From: Cinchona pubescens
Taxonomy: Eukaryota > Streptophyta > Magnoliopsida > Gentianales > Rubiaceae
Assembly: GCA_025175665.1 (NCBI GenBank)
Contig: JANKKI010000123.1
Span: 6,042,501-6,106,500, forward strand
Direction of reading: 5' to 3'
DNA length: 64,000 nt
In this document: positions 24,762 through 36,480 of the stretch, piece by piece
How the letters are laid out: each line of letters opens with the position of its first letter
How positions within the stretch are numbered: the first letter of the stretch is position 1
Translations under genes and position numbers: made by a program
The notes under the pieces: model-generated
What the model saw: the letters and a program-made list of their open reading frames with translations, nothing else
What the model was told of the DNA's origin: nothing
Databases searched by the model: none

Positions 24762-25935
24762 TGTGATAATCATGTTTTGATGATGACCAAATCATTCTAA
24801 CGGTTTGAAAACAAGTGTGCAGATAAACAGGAAGATTCAGACGTAAATGATCGTCCGAACACTATTAAGAAACAACTAGAAGACAATTCGGACGTTGATG
24901 ACTGTCCGAAAGAAAGACAGTTAGGATGATATTAAACCTCTAACACAGGGAACCTAAAGCAGCCTCGGATGAAAAATAGCGTCCGATCAATATTCCAGAA
25001 GAATTGACATTGACTGGATGCAAGTTCAGACGCAGCCTCGGATGTCCGAACGAAGGAAGACAAACACCCTCTAGAGAACGAACGCAATGTCGGATGCAGG
25101 GTTTAGCAGGGGCCGTCTGAAAGGTCCAACGGATAGTTCCTTCGGACACACTCGGCCATCCGAAAGCTCTAACAGCTAGTTTTTCAGTAAACAGAAAATA
25201 GCTGTTAGACTCTTAGAATTGTTGGAGGCAGTTTTTTGGGCATTTATAAATACCTCCAAATCTGTAAATGCAAAAGATAGAGAGTAGAACTTTCAAAATT
25301 GACTATTTGTCCCTCTGTTAGAGGTGTTCCAGAAATGTCTGAGCGCGCATAGAACCTTTAATTATTCCTCTTCGAAAATCCGACTGCTATTGCATTCAAT
25401 ACAAACACTTGTAAGAGCTATTTGGGAAGAAATAGACTAAAATATTGTGGATTGTATTGGTTTGGGTAGTGTAGTTCTCTTGGCTCAACTAGAAAGAATT
25501 AGTATGAACAAGAGTAGACTAGTAAGTGATCTTCAAGTGTAAGAGTAGAGGGATAACAAGTGTACAAAAGTGAGATTGTAATGTAAAACCCTTTGACTCA
25601 ACTAGAAGAATTTAGTTGGTGCAAGTGTGAACCTAATTTGTGTACAAGAAGATTATTGCCTCACCTTCTTTGAAGAGGCACTACTAGTAGATATACTCCT
25701 AGCTTGAGATGTTTGGAAGATATTTGGTTTGATATTCTCTATCTCAATCTTTACATTTGTTCCTTAAGCTTTAATTGTTAAATATTTATCTTTGATCATT
25801 TGTGCTTAAGTGTTTATTTGTTGCATAAAGTTTACATTTTCATTAAACACATTAAAAGGTTTGTTTTTTGAAACAACCTAATTCACCCCCTGTCTCAGGT
25901 TGCTTTGGGACCAACAATTGGTATTAGAACAAGGT
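24762..25935 (+). mobile_element. Truncated copia-type element: LTR and primer-binding site only
   Basis: The LTR (24762-25916) starts TGTGATAATCATG and ends GGGACCAACA. ATTGGTATTAGAACAAGG follows, close to the ATTGGTATCAGAGC primer sites of plant Ty1/copia elements (initiator Met tRNA). Sequence then passes within about 7 bases into antisense RT of element 4, so the rest of the copia element is gone. The body shows repeated GTCCGAA/CGGACG motifs (24840-25165), as in the relative at 18390-19254. Confidence 0.85.
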
Positions 25936-25941
25936 TAGTTT

Positions 25942-26724
25942 CAATGCACCATCGTAATATTAATGTGAGATTATGCAAACATTGGTCAAAAAAATCTCCA
26001 TAAACGGTGAAATCATCCATAAATACCTTAATAAAATGTTCTAAAAATCAAAAAATATGCTAACCATACACCTCTGAAAAGTAGCAGGAGCATTACACAA
26101 CCCAAATGGCATACGACGGTAGGCAAATGTTCCAAATGGGCATGTAAATGTTGTCTTCTCCTGATCTTCGGGGGCAATAGCGATTTGGAAATAACCTGAG
26201 TAGCCATCAAGAAAACAATAATAAGAACGACCGAAAGCTAACCTTTCAAGCATTTGATCAATGAAAAGCAAAGGAAAGTGATCTTTGCGAGTAAGAGAAT
26301 TAAGCTTTCTGTAATCTATACAAACCCGCCACCCGTTTTGTATACGGGTGGGAACCAATTCGTTTTCTTGATTCTTCATCACAGTAATCCCTGTCTTCTT
26401 AGGGACTAATTGCATCGGACTAACCCATTCGCTATCTAAATTCGGGTAAATTATCCCCACTTCAAGAAGTTTGAGTATTTCCGTTTTAACCACTTCCGTT
26501 AGCGTTGGGTTTAGCCTCCTCTGAGGTTGACGGGTAGGCTTAGCTCCATCTTCAAGTAGTATACGATGCATGCATGTTGATGGGCTAATTCCCTTTATAT
26601 CTGCAATGGTCCAGCCAATCGCTCTTTTATGCTCCCTTAGGACTTTTAGCAGCCTTTCTTCTTGGTCAATGGTTAAGTCATTAGCAATTACAACCGGATG
26701 AGTTTTCTCATCACCTAAAAACAT
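25942..26724 (-). pseudogene. Reverse transcriptase of element 4, truncated
   Basis: One long frame (26041-26724) holds the pol N-terminal block LTIDQEERLLKVLREHKRAIGW, then CMHRILLEDGAKPTRQPQRRLNP, VCIDYRKLNSLTRKDHFP, YYCFLDGYSGYFQIAIAPEDQ and MPFGLCNAPATFQRCMVSIF. A frameshift at about 26041 is followed by FMDDFTVYGDFFDQCLHNLTLIL to 25942. It then abuts the copia primer site. It is one of the better preserved RTs here but ends before the thumb. Confidence 0.88.
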
Positions 26725-26737
26725 ATATTTGAGGTGA

Positions 26738-27340
26738 CTAATATGGGAGAGGCTTCAATTCTGACTCAACCGCCTGCAAAACCAAAAACAAGGGTGTGTC
26801 ATTAAAATTCATCGAAATGTCATAAGATAACTTACCAAATTGTAGTTGTTCAGCCTCTCTTCCTACTTGCTCATCCCCAATTCTGTCATACACATCTTCG
26901 AAAACATCCTGTACTATTGAATCAATAACATCAACAAAGTAAATTGAACTGTTCTCGGCTGGATACTTCATGGCTGCATAAATATTATGTTGAAATATTT
27001 TTCCATCAAATTCAATCGTCAAAATTCCTGTACCCACATATATTTTAGTTTTGGATGTTTTCAACAATGGTCTACCTAACAAAATGGGTGCAGACTCATC
27101 ATTGTTCTCCATGTCAAGTACATAAATATCAGCTGGAAAAATTAATTCATTGACTTGGACTAAAACATCCTCAACTATACCCTTAGGATAAGCCACTGAT
27201 CTATCTACTAACTAGATAACAACACGAGTTTCAAGTAAAGGCCCTAGGTGCAAGGATTTGTAACCTGAATAAGGCATAACATTTATAGAAGCTCCTAAAT
27301 CCAACAATGGCCTCCTTAATTCTATTATTGTTTATTGCAC
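26738..27340 (-). pseudogene. Protease region of element 4
   Basis: The aspartic protease box LDLGASINVMPYS lies near 27280-27320. A stop codon follows (about 27210), then the open frame 26738-27196 gives AYPKGIVEDVLVQVNELIFPADIYVLDME and LLGRPLLKTSKTKI. This block order matches the protease of element 2. The stop between active site and flap disables it. Confidence 0.8.
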
Positions 27341-27373
27341 ACGAAATGGTACACATACCTGGATCTTTGCATT

Positions 27374-27856
27374 TCATTGGAAGATTCTGCTGTGTAAGCA
27401 TGGCTGATACATTTTACCCAACATGATCTTCTCAGCCTTCTTTTGTTTTTGCTTCTTTTTGTGTGTACATAATTCTTTAAAAAAGTTAGCATAGCGAGAA
27501 ATTTGTTTAATAGCATCTAACAATGGAATATTTACCTCACATTTGCGAAAAGTTTCATACAAGTCTTTATTGGGGTCCTCCTTCGTAAATTCCTTAAATG
27601 CATCAAGAAATGGTGGTTCAGGTGTGTATTCTGGCCACTGATTTGACTTACCAATTTTTTCTTCTTCTTTTTGAACTTGATAACTTTCTTTCTCCACTTC
27701 AATTTCCCTCTCCTTAGCCTTGTTCTGTTCAGGAACTAATTTGGTTGGCACTTCAACCTGAAGTACCTTGCCGCTTCTCAACATAATTGCACTTGCATTC
27801 TCCTTAGGGTTAATGACTGTTTGAGAAGGAAGTTTTCCCGAGCTCTGCTCTTCCAA
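27374..27856 (-). pseudogene. Gag-pol linker of element 4
   Basis: The frame contains LPSQTVINPKENASAIMLRSGK, a Glu/Lys-rich stretch, then ETFRKCEVNIPLLDAIKQISRYANFFKELCTHKKK. This is the conserved stretch just before the protease in this group of plant elements. It carries no catalytic residues; the role is probably structural in the polyprotein. Confidence 0.8.
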
Positions 27857-28149
27857 CTAGCTAATTACAGTAGCCATTTGTCCCACTTGATGTTGCAACT
27901 GCTGAATACTGGCTTTGGTGTCCTGCTAAAATTGAATAGTATTATCGATTAAAATACTCAGCCGTCCCTCTATAGACTTACCAGATTGATTATTCAAATT
28001 TGCTTGTTGTCTCTAAGCGAATGGTGGCCTGTATGGTTGGAAGTTCTGCCAATTTTGTTGAGGCTGATTTTGGGCTTGGTTCCCGTATCTCTAGTTAGGA
28101 TGATCCCTCCATCCAGGATTGTAAGTGTTTAAGTAGGGATTATAACTTT

Positions 28150-29023
28150 GTCATGGATACCCTGGGAATCCTCCGGCTGCATTTACTTTCTCTTGACCTT
28201 CATCTTGTAATGTGGGACACATTTCTGTTAAGTGTCCCTCATTTGAGCAAATACCACGTGATTGTGCAGTCGTGTGTAGTACCTGAAGCTAACTGTCGAA
28301 CAAAAGTGGTTAAACTAGCCATTTGTTGTTCTAATAAAGAAACATCTACCTCATTTACACGCTTGAGAGGTTGATCACATCGTGTCCCAAACTTTTGAGA
28401 GCGAGCGGCCATATTCGATATAAGTTCACGCGCAGCGTCTATGGTCAAATTGTCTAACGCCCCTCCACTTGCAGCGTCGACCATGTTCCTTTCATTAGGC
28501 AACAACCCTTCATAAAAATATTGAATTAGTAAAGAGTCACTTATCTGATGGTGCGGACAACTTGCACACAATTTTTTGAAGCGCTCCCAATACTCGTACA
28601 AAGATTCTTCATTGAACTGCCTTATTCCACAAATTTCCTTGCGAATATTTGTAGTTCGAGAAGCTAGAAAGTACTTAGCCAAGAATAGCCTATTCATTTG
28701 CTCCCAAGTTGTGATACTACCCGAAGTCAAATCGAATAGCCAATCCTTCGCCTCATCCTTGAGTGAGAACAGAAATGCATCACTTTTAACTTGACATTCT
28801 CCTCTGACACCCCGGTGGGTCTCATACTCGTGCAAATCACATGGAACTCCTTAAGATGCTTGTTTGGATCTTTACCTGGCAATCCATGAAAAGAAGGTAA
28901 TAAATGGATTAGTCCAGATTTTAATTCAAATGTAACATTAGCATCTAAATCTGGATAAGTAATGCATAAGGGTTGTTGGTTCAAAGTGGGTGCGGCTAAT
29001 TCTCTCAAAGTGCGTTGCACCAT
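28150..29023 (-). pseudogene. Gag of element 4, frameshifted
   Basis: Read from 29023 on the minus strand: LPSFHGLPGKDPNKHLKEFHVICTSMRPTGV, then a frameshift near 28760-28835, then FLFSLKDEAKDWLFDL, GSITTWEQMNRLFLAKYF, CGIRQFNEESLYEYWERFKKLCASCPHHQ and AASGGALDNLTIDAARELISNMA. A zinc-knuckle remnant follows at about 28200-28250 (GICSNEGHLTEMCPTLQDEG), with Arg where the first Cys should be. Confidence 0.88.
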
Positions 29024-29265
29024 GTTAGGCTCTTCCTATTCCTGCTCACCTGCAAAGATATAATTAAACAAACTTTCTTCCCCTAATTGTCATTCTCGTA
29101 TTTCTTTTCCCAATCTGCATAAAGTTCTCTGTATTTCCAGATCAAATTAGAATTCAACTTGTCCAGCAGACCGGGTCACAGGCATACACAATTAGTGGTA
29201 GAATAATAATAAAAAGAAAGAAAAAGAAAAACTAAAATAATTAGCACAAAAATAATTCAAACTGT

Positions 29266-29283
29266 TCCCCGGCAAAGGCGCCA
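29266..29283 (-). other. Primer-binding site of element 4
   Basis: On the minus strand it reads TGGCGCCTTTGCCGGGGA, between the LTR end and gag. It is close to that of element 2. Confidence 0.85.
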
Positions 29284-29294
29284 AAATTTTGCGG

Positions 29295-30412
29295 TGTGTG
29301 TGATTGCAATGTGATGCTGCTTTCGAGTTGCAATGCCGTTGTAAGCACCCAAAATTAACAACTCTAATGTATTAGTGGTTAGTTGAGTTCGTCCCACAGA
29401 GAACGGGGGTTTATCTCCGTGCTAATGGAACAAGGGGGGTTTTGAATGCTTTTTAACTAAAAATTAAAATAAGAAAATAACTGAAGAGAATTCAATTAAG
29501 AAAAGTCTTGGTTTTGGTCATATCCACCATGGAAATTTCACTAGTCGATCCTTGACACACAAGATAATTCAATTTTATATCAAGCACTAATTGAAGAATT
29601 AACCCGAACGAATACCAATTCAAAGTTTATTCTTATTTCTTTCTAAAGTTGGTTAATTTTCAACACGCTATCCAATTAACCCTAACTATTAATTTAACCC
29701 AGACACGCGCCAAAGATCAATTAATAGAAGCATTAAAATCAACAATAACAATTAGGCTAATTAAACATAAACACATGCGGTTATGCTAATTAGATAATTA
29801 ATAATTCCCTAAATTCAATAACACAAATCCAGTAATTATCAAATTCAGTTGCTTCACAGATTGAATTAAACACACGCGGTTAAAACCATCTAGCAGTAGA
29901 TTAATCCTAATAACTTAATATTCTGCAGCAATAACAAGTTAAAAAGAACAACCATAAATTTAATCGCAGAAAAATAATCAATACTTGAGATAAAAGTGAA
30001 TAATTCAAGCACAAGAAGTCTCACAACTTTGTACAATTGACCATGGCTTCAAATCCCTCTACCAAGAAAAGAGTTTAGGCACAAAGTGCCATGAAAGAAT
30101 AAGGAGGAATTTCTACTGCTAAAAACCCTAGCCAAAAGAAAATAAAAGTGTCGATCCCTTTTTCTCACCCTACTTGGGGTATTTATAATGAGTATTTAGG
30201 GTTACAAATAATGCCTACAGATAATAACATGAAATCGGGTGAAAAAGAGTCCAACCAGCCGAAGAAATCTATCACAAAACTCAAATAAACGTTATTGCTG
30301 CTCTCCGATGGCACATGCGCTGAGGTCCTAGAGCGCCTGTGCGCACGAGGCAGTAAGTTCCAGGCATGTTTTGTATGCTACACACATGCGCAGAGATCCT
30401 AGCATGCATGTG
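29295..30412 (-). repeat. 5' LTR of element 4, proximal part
   Basis: It starts (plus strand) TGTGTGTGATTGC beside the primer site and runs to the insertion point of element 3. The rest is at 39777-40200. The two pieces carry the same GCGC/ATGTGCGC-rich patch at the break, and ATGTG is duplicated. There is no coding sequence. Confidence 0.8.
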
Positions 30413-32745
30413 TGTGAAACCCAGTATTTTACTAGCCTTGTTCTTTGATTTTTTTAACTGGTTTAAAATGTTTTTCATATTATTTTTAGTCATAAAGTAC
30501 TTCAACTTATTCGTTTTTCAATTCGGCAAATTTTTCGGTTTACGCGATTTCGGTTCCGGCGGGTAAACGGGTCAAAAATTGGACTAAGTGTAATTAGTGC
30601 ATTGTGGTGTCTGAGTGTTGTATGATGGCTGAATCATTCAAAAAAAAATGTTAATTTAGGACCAAATAGTATGTCCTCGGAGAGCAGAATAAGTTAACTT
30701 TGAGACTATTTGTGTCAAATGGGGAACTATTTGGGTCAACCTTGGAATCTTTTTAGTCTTCTTCTTGCTTTGTTTCTTCCTCATTTCTCCTAGCTGCTGG
30801 CCGAAACTCTCTTCCCCATTTTCCCCCCAAAATTTTCTTGGATATCAAGTATAAATCACTTGGAAGGTAAGATTTTATGTATTTTAGCACTTTATGGCTT
30901 ATGGGCTTTATGATCCAAGCTTTAATTTCAAGTTTTGTAGGATTCTTTATGGCTGAAAATAAAACCCTCTTTGCAGCCTTATATGTTATGATTTATGTAT
31001 GTTATGGGTTGTTTTTAGTGTTTTGGAGGTTGGGAAGTGATTGGGGTTGATTTTTAACAACTTTCCACGGTTAGATTACATATTTTAAGATTATGAGTTG
31101 GGGTTTTGTCTTCCATATGTGGCCCTAGAGTGTTATGCTATGAATGCTTATGTCTATGCATATAATGATGTTTTAAGAGTGTTTTAAGGTTAGTTTGGAT
31201 AGGAAGCATGTTTGAATCATGCGTGTGGCTAATCGGTAAAAGTTTCAGTTTGGTAGTAAAGAGGGAATTCCACCCATAGGTTGTTGCTCTAATGTTGTAA
31301 TAGAGTTAATTGTAGTGGTTATGGGGTATACTGGATTGTTGTGGGGTACTATTGATATAGTCCGGCTATTGCTCCGGTGAATCTTTCCGTTTATGCATTG
31401 GTTGGTTAGAATATGTTGTTTTGAGTTGAGTTGTAACCAAGGTCCCTTGAATACCTTGGAATTGGATTTTGTTGGCAGGGAGGATAACCTACTTATAGCC
31501 TAGGGAGAGGCGAAGTTTTTTCGGTTTTTCTGGAAAACTGAGCTTATTATCTCCTAATCTAGCTGTAATACGAATTTGAGGGGTTAACTAAGTGTTTTGA
31601 CTGGGGTTTTAGCTTGTCAAAGTTGGTCGGAATTTGTGAATAGGTCATTTTTGACCAAAGAGCTGTTGGTGTCGTTTTCTATCGTTTCGCGTCGTTTCGC
31701 TTCCCTAGTCATTCTTTAACTTCTACATCTCTTCTAAGAGTCCTCTTATACCTGTTTTAGGTACCACGCCACCTACCGCCGGCGATCGCGTTCTGTGATC
31801 ATTTATGCAGTTTTTGCTTTGATAGGTGGGTAACTATAGACCCTCTTCCACTTGTATTTTGTTTAACGACTTTAGGACTCTATATTATGGATTTTAGAAT
31901 GTGTATGATGTTTGGAACTGCACTTTTACCAAGTTTTGGAACTATTACATATGAAATCGGGACCAAGCTATTTTATGTTAATCAATTGATATGTTTGCAA
32001 ACTCTTTTGATATGAAAGCATTTTATGACTGTTTTGGCTCATAGGTGACCTAGGTATATAATTTTGGATGTGTTTGGAAATGTTTGATTAAGAGACAGGC
32101 ACAAGACCCCGCAGTCAAATAGTTCATAACTTTGAAATGATTGGATCTTTTTGGCTATGTTTTGGACATGCCTGACGTTTAAATGGCATGATACATTTTA
32201 GAAACTGCTTCATGACTATGGTTTTCACAAATGTTATTATCTTTATGTTTTTTTTATATCGAAATGCTTGGCCCCATTTGAAGAGCTTTTATGTTATCCA
32301 CTGAGCCCCATTTGAAGAGCTTTTATGTTATCCACTGAGCTAGTTATGCTCACCCCATGTGATTTATAATTTTTCAGATTAGGTGCTCGTTTTTTACTCT
32401 CCACCGCGTTAGCAGCTTTTAGATTTTCTTGCTGCAGAATATTAAGTAACCTGTCTCTTATACACATCTAGATGTGTATAAGAGTTTGGAGAGGGGTAGT
32501 GTATTAGATAGGTTTTGTATTGATGAACTTTGTTTTTGTTGTAGCATCTTTTGTACTAAGAAGAAATTTTGTAATTCGTATTTTTTGTGTAAAATGAAAT
32601 ATTCGGTTTTATAGTTAAGAAATGGTTTGATGGTTCTTATTATTACATTGCGGTTAAGTTTGTTGCTCTGTTCGTTTGTGCCTTGCGCTTTGGGCCGGTG
32701 TACCATTAGCGCGGCGTGTTACGGCTCCGTTTTTGGGGCGTGACT
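30413..32745 (+). repeat. 5' LTR of element 3
   Basis: It runs from TGTGAAACCCAGTATTTT to GGGGCGTGAC and matches the solo LTR at 12946-15075. A 40-bp unit, AGCCCCATTTGAAGAGC..., occurs twice in tandem at 32270-32340. A nearly complete junction adapter sits inside at 32451-32484 and replaces LTR sequence there. Confidence 0.9.
32451..32484. other. Nextera mate-pair junction adapter, partial
   Basis: CTGTCTCTTATACACATCT is followed directly by AGATGTGTATAAGAG. This is the synthetic Tn5 mosaic-end junction, missing the last four bases, inside the 5' LTR. Confidence 0.97.
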
Positions 32746-32750
32746 TTAAG

Positions 32751-32762
32751 TGGTATCAGAGC
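32751..32762 (+). other. Primer-binding site of element 3
   Basis: TGGTATCAGAGC lies five bases after the LTR, the complement of the initiator-Met tRNA 3' end used by chromoviruses. Confidence 0.9.
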
Positions 32763-33014
32763 ATAGGTTTGAATCCTAAGTCCAGTAATAGGTATTCGAT
32801 GAGTCTTTCGAGGTTTAAATCGATGTGCTCGGGCTTAGAATTATATAAGATTCTATTTTGTTCGCGACATTACAGGATCTGTGGAATTCTTTGACCTGGA
32901 GTTATTGATTGACTTGTTTTGGGGGGGTTTTGAGAGGTCCTTACTTATTTAATCTTTGTTGTACCTCTTTTGTTGAATCTTGAAGAGTTACCTTTGCTCA
33001 TGATTCCGTCTTTG

Positions 33015-33043
33015 ATACACATCTAGATGTGTATAAGAGACAG
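33015..33043. other. Nextera junction adapter, partial
   Basis: ATACACATCT and AGATGTGTATAAGAGACAG are adjacent. The ORF that begins at 33029 starts with adapter-encoded MYKRQ. Another degraded copy lies at 33290-33314. Confidence 0.96.
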
Positions 33044-34116
33044 ACCCCTCGGCCTTCAGAGAGTGTTAGTAGGCCCGCGGTCTACCCTAGGGACGAGGCA
33101 GGGCCGTCGGACCTCCTCCTCCGACTGGACCGCCAGTGGTTGATTATGACGCCATTGCGGCGGTTGTGGCACAGGTTATTCGATAGTTGGACGCTGAGCG
33201 ACCTCCCGTTGCTCCACCACCTCCACCACCGCGTACCGACATTCCATCCCTGTTTCAGAAGCTCAAGAAGGCTGGGCTACCTACGTCTGATACACATCTA
33301 GATCCGTATAAGAGCGGAGTCATAGTATGGGCGAGATAGACTCAGGGATTTTGAGTTCTTTCTGATTCCGGCCGCGTATAACGGACCTCTTTGGCTATTC
33401 CTTTCTTGGTTGCTGAGGCGGCCAAGTGGTGGCAGACCGTTGAGGCTACGTTACCCACACCGAGACAGCCTGTGAGACAGGAGATATTCTGGGAGCAGTT
33501 TCTAGCTCATTAGAGACAGTGCGTCCACCAGTGCTAGATTGAACAACCAATGCTGCCAAAGTCTGCTCCATACTGTTCCCGCTGTCTGGCGTGCGAGCAG
33601 CAGCGTATGTATCATTTCTGGAAGGGTCTTAGAGCTGAGCTTCGGAGAGAGCTGATAGTGGGTAGTCCCCAGACTTATGAGGAGATGTATAATCTAGCCA
33701 TCTAGCTGGATTCGGAGCGAGGCGTGAGGAGAGATCGGGATACCTTTCAGAGGGGTCAGAGCTCTACGCCAGCACAGACAGGCCAGACTAGCCGACCATT
33801 TCAATCTCAGCCTCAGTCTCAGTCGCGTGGACAGTCGGCCCGGACAGGGACTTTAGCACCTCCAGCTGGGAGTAGGAGTCGTGGTCGACAAGGTGGTTTT
33901 CCTAGGAGGGGTCCGTCGACAGGTTCTTCTGTTTCTTTTTCAGTTGGGAGCCAGCCTCAGAGATCTCAGTCGGTGACAGTTCAGCAGCCGTCGCCGCTAT
34001 GCCGGTCTTGTGGTCGACTACACTCTGGGGAGTGTTATTGGAGGACTGGAGCTTGCTTTAATTGTGGCGAGCGCGGCCATTTGATCAGAGATTGTCCTAA
34101 GGTCACACCAAATTGA
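33044..34116 (+). pseudogene. Gag of element 3, assembly-damaged
   Basis: The region carries Pro-rich N-terminal gag pieces (33044-33290), then fragments such as KWWQTVE-like (33423-33440), and an open C-terminal part 33724-34116 rich in Gln, Ser and Arg. This ends in a clear CCHC zinc knuckle, CFNCGERGHLIRDC, which binds RNA. The N-terminal half is cut by adapter copies at 33015-33043 and 33290-33314 and its frame is not continuous. Its GC content is higher than in the Athila-type elements nearby. Confidence 0.8.
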
Positions 34117-34175
34117 GGCGCACCGGTGGAGTGCGGGTGGTCCGCCCGAGGACAAGAGGCGGAGGACTCGGGCGA

Positions 34176-34502
34176 GGTGCATGCGTTGAGTCAAGAGCCG
34201 ATCGGACCGATTCGAGTTGCAGCACTATCTTAGTGAATTCCATACCTGCTTATGCTTTATTTGATTGTGGGGCATCACATTCATTTGTAGTTAGATGTTT
34301 TCTTAGATGTCTGTCCGATAAACCTAGATGGTTAGAGGATCCTTATAGAGTGGGGACCCCGGATGGGAAGGTTATGGAGTCTAGGTTTGTTTTGGAAGGT
34401 TGTCGGTTAGAGTTTTGTGATAGGAAGTTTGAGGCTGACCTTATTCAGTTACCGAAACCGATTTTGATTTCCTTTATCAACCATGGATTGGTTGGCGGCT
34501 AA
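34176..34502 (+). pseudogene. Protease of element 3
   Basis: The open frame gives STILVNSIPAYALFDCGASHSFV. The family active site is D(T/S)GASHSF, so the Thr/Ser after the catalytic Asp is Cys here. It continues VRCFLRCL, EDPYRVGTPDGKVMESRFVLEGC and KFEADLIQL. This is the retroviral-type aspartic protease of chromoviruses. Whether the Cys is real or a sequencing error is open, given the poor assembly here. Confidence 0.8.
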
Positions 34503-34645
34503 TGGTGCAACGATTGATCTAAAGAGAGGTATGTGATGTTTCAGATGCCTGGTTCAAGGTGAAAGCACTTGGACGAATGAATTTGAAGGAGCAGCTTCAA
34601 GCTGCTCTCTTGGACAAGAAATTCATTCGTCCAAGTGTTTCACCT

Positions 34646-34681
34646 CTGTCTCTTATACACATCTAGAATTGTATAAGAGAC
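34646..34681. other. Nextera junction adapter, nearly complete
   Basis: CTGTCTCTTATACACATCT is followed by AGAATTGTATAAGAGACA, the second half with two changes. It interrupts the RT N-terminus between IRPSVSP-like and DYREL-like sequence. Confidence 0.95.
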
Positions 34682-34686
34682 ACCAT

Positions 34687-35190
34687 GGTAGTCAAGACTT
34701 TAATTGACTACCGTGAGCTGTAATAAGGTAACTGTGAAGAATAAATAACCTTTGCCACGGATTGATGGCTTGTTTGATCATCTTAAGGGTGCGGGGTACC
34801 TACTTCTCTAAGATTGATTTGCGGTCCGGATATTATCAATTGAGGGTGAAGGAAGAGGATGTACCTAAGACAGCTTTTCGGACTCGCTATGGCCACTACG
34901 AGTTCTTGGTTATGCCTTTTGGTTTAACTAACGCCCCTGCAGCCTTTATGGAATTGATGAATAGGGTGTTCAAGGACTATCTTGATGTATGTGTAGTGGT
35001 CTTCATCGATGATATCCTGGTCTATTCTCCGAGCGAGGAGGCTCATGTTGAGCATTTGCGAGCAGTTTTGAGCTTGTTGAGGAAAGAGCAGTTGTATGGT
35101 AAGTTTAGCAATTGCGAGTTTTGGCTTCGGAGTGTTGCATTTTTGGGTCATGTGGTGTCAGAGGAAGGGGTTGGGGGTATACCCATCTAG
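34687..35190 (+). pseudogene. Reverse transcriptase of element 3
   Basis: The open part 34762-35190 shows FSKIDLRSGYYQLRVKEEDVPKTAFRTRYGHYEFLVMPFGLTNAPAAFMELMNRVF, the catalytic FIDDILVYS and FLGHVVSEEGV. The N-terminus is broken by the adapter at 34646-34681 and by small errors (a stop after DYREL). The frame ends at 35190, where RT thumb and connection sequence is missing and compressed RNase H fragments follow. The residues that remain look catalytically normal. Confidence 0.88.
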
Positions 35191-35199
35191 TTGGCCATA

Positions 35200-35470
35200 A
35201 GACAGGACTGGAATTCAAGGGACCTTGAACCAAAGACACGCGGCTTACCCAGAAGAGAACCAAGTTTGAATGGTCAGATCAGTGTGAGGCAAGCTTTCAA
35301 GAGCTTAAGCATAGGTTGGTGACAGCTCCAGTGTTGACTTTACCTTTGGTTCTGGAGGATTTGTAGTTTATAGTGATGCTTCTCAGAGTGGTTTGGGTTG
35401 TGTTTTGATGCAAGGAGATAAGGTGATAGCTTATGCGTCGAGGCAACTTAAGCCGTACGAGCAGAATAAG
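35200..35470 (+). pseudogene. RNase H fragment of element 3
   Basis: Short frames give TKFEWSDQCEASFQELKHRLVTAPVLTLP, YSDASQSGLGCVLMQGDKVIAYASRQLKPYEQN (35255-35465). The sequence then falls apart into inverted copies of itself (35516-35664) next to adapter copies. The remainder of the domain (HTDHKSL-type block) is not found. Confidence 0.75.
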
Positions 35471-35586
35471 ATCCTACACATGACCTGGAACCAACTGCGA
35501 TAATCACATAAACGGAAAGATTCACCAGAACCAAAGGTAAAGTCAACACTGGAGCAATTACACCTAGTAACACTCTCTGAAGCTGA

Positions 35587-35702
35587 AGATGTGTATAAGA
35601 GACAGGCCTTTGCCTCATATTAAGGTAAAGTCAACACTGGAGCTGTCACCAACCTATGCTTAAGCTGTCTCTTATACACATCTAGATGTGTATAAGAGAC
35701 AG
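35587..35702. other. Two Nextera adapter copies with inverted RNase H fragments
   Basis: AGATGTGTATAAGAGACAG lies at 35587-35605 and a complete 38-base junction (CTGTCTCTTATACACATCT plus AGATGTGTATAAGAGACAG) at 35665-35702. Between them, 35625-35664 is the reverse complement of 35305-35345. This is a mate-pair chimera. Confidence 0.96.
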
Positions 35703-35819
35703 CTAATACTTAAAACCGGCCCTAGTATGGCTCTTTTGATTTGTCGGTTTGAGGCTTTGAATTTGGAGGTTGTTGAGTCTCTGAGCAGACTTTGGCAGAT
35801 TGGTTGTTCAATCTACACC

Positions 35820-36480
35820 GGTGGATCGCATTAAGGTGTCCCAGTTAGATGACCCCGAGCTACGGAAAGTAATGTTGAAAGTACGAGAATGGTGAGACCT
35901 CGAGTTTCGAGTTAGAGCCGATGGTAGCTTGTGGCGAGACAGACGTTTATGTGTGCCGAACGACTCAATTGAAAAGAGAATCGATGAAAGAAGCTCACTC
36001 TTCGCGCTTATCTATTCATCCTGGGATACGAAGATGTATAGGGACTTGAAAATGAGATTTTGGTGGCTTGGAATGAAAAGAGAGATAGCTGAGTTTGTGG
36101 CGAGATGTTTGGTGTGTCAGCAGGTTAAGGCTGAACACCAAAGGCCCAGCGGTTTACTACGATCATTGGAGATACCAGAGTGGAAATGGGAGCATATTAC
36201 TATGGATTTTGTACATGGGTTACCACGATCTAGGCGAGGTAATGACAGTATATGGGTGATTGTTGACCGCCTAACAAAGTCCGCCCATTTCTTACCGATG
36301 AAGGTGACCGCTACTTTGGAGCCATTAGTGAAGTTATATGATCTCTGATTGTCCGTTTGCACGGTGTGCCTAAGAGCATTATTTCTGATCGCGATCCCAG
36401 GTTTGTATCTAGGTTCTGGACAACCTACCAGAGAGCTTGTGGCACAACTTTGAGTCTTAGTATCGCTTATCATCCTCAGA
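35820..36480 (+). pseudogene. Integrase of element 3
   Basis: The frame 35929-36348 contains a damaged zinc module, TKMYRDLKMRFWWLGMKREIAEFVARCLVCQQVKAEHQ, in which the two His of HHCC are not recognisable. The core start follows: PEWKWEHITMDFVHGLPRSRRGNDSIWVIVDRLTKSAHFLP. A frame change follows, then IISDRDPRF with the second Asp and AYHPQT-like sequence to about 36480. The Glu region is lost: 36490-36660 is chimeric sequence. Confidence 0.82.
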
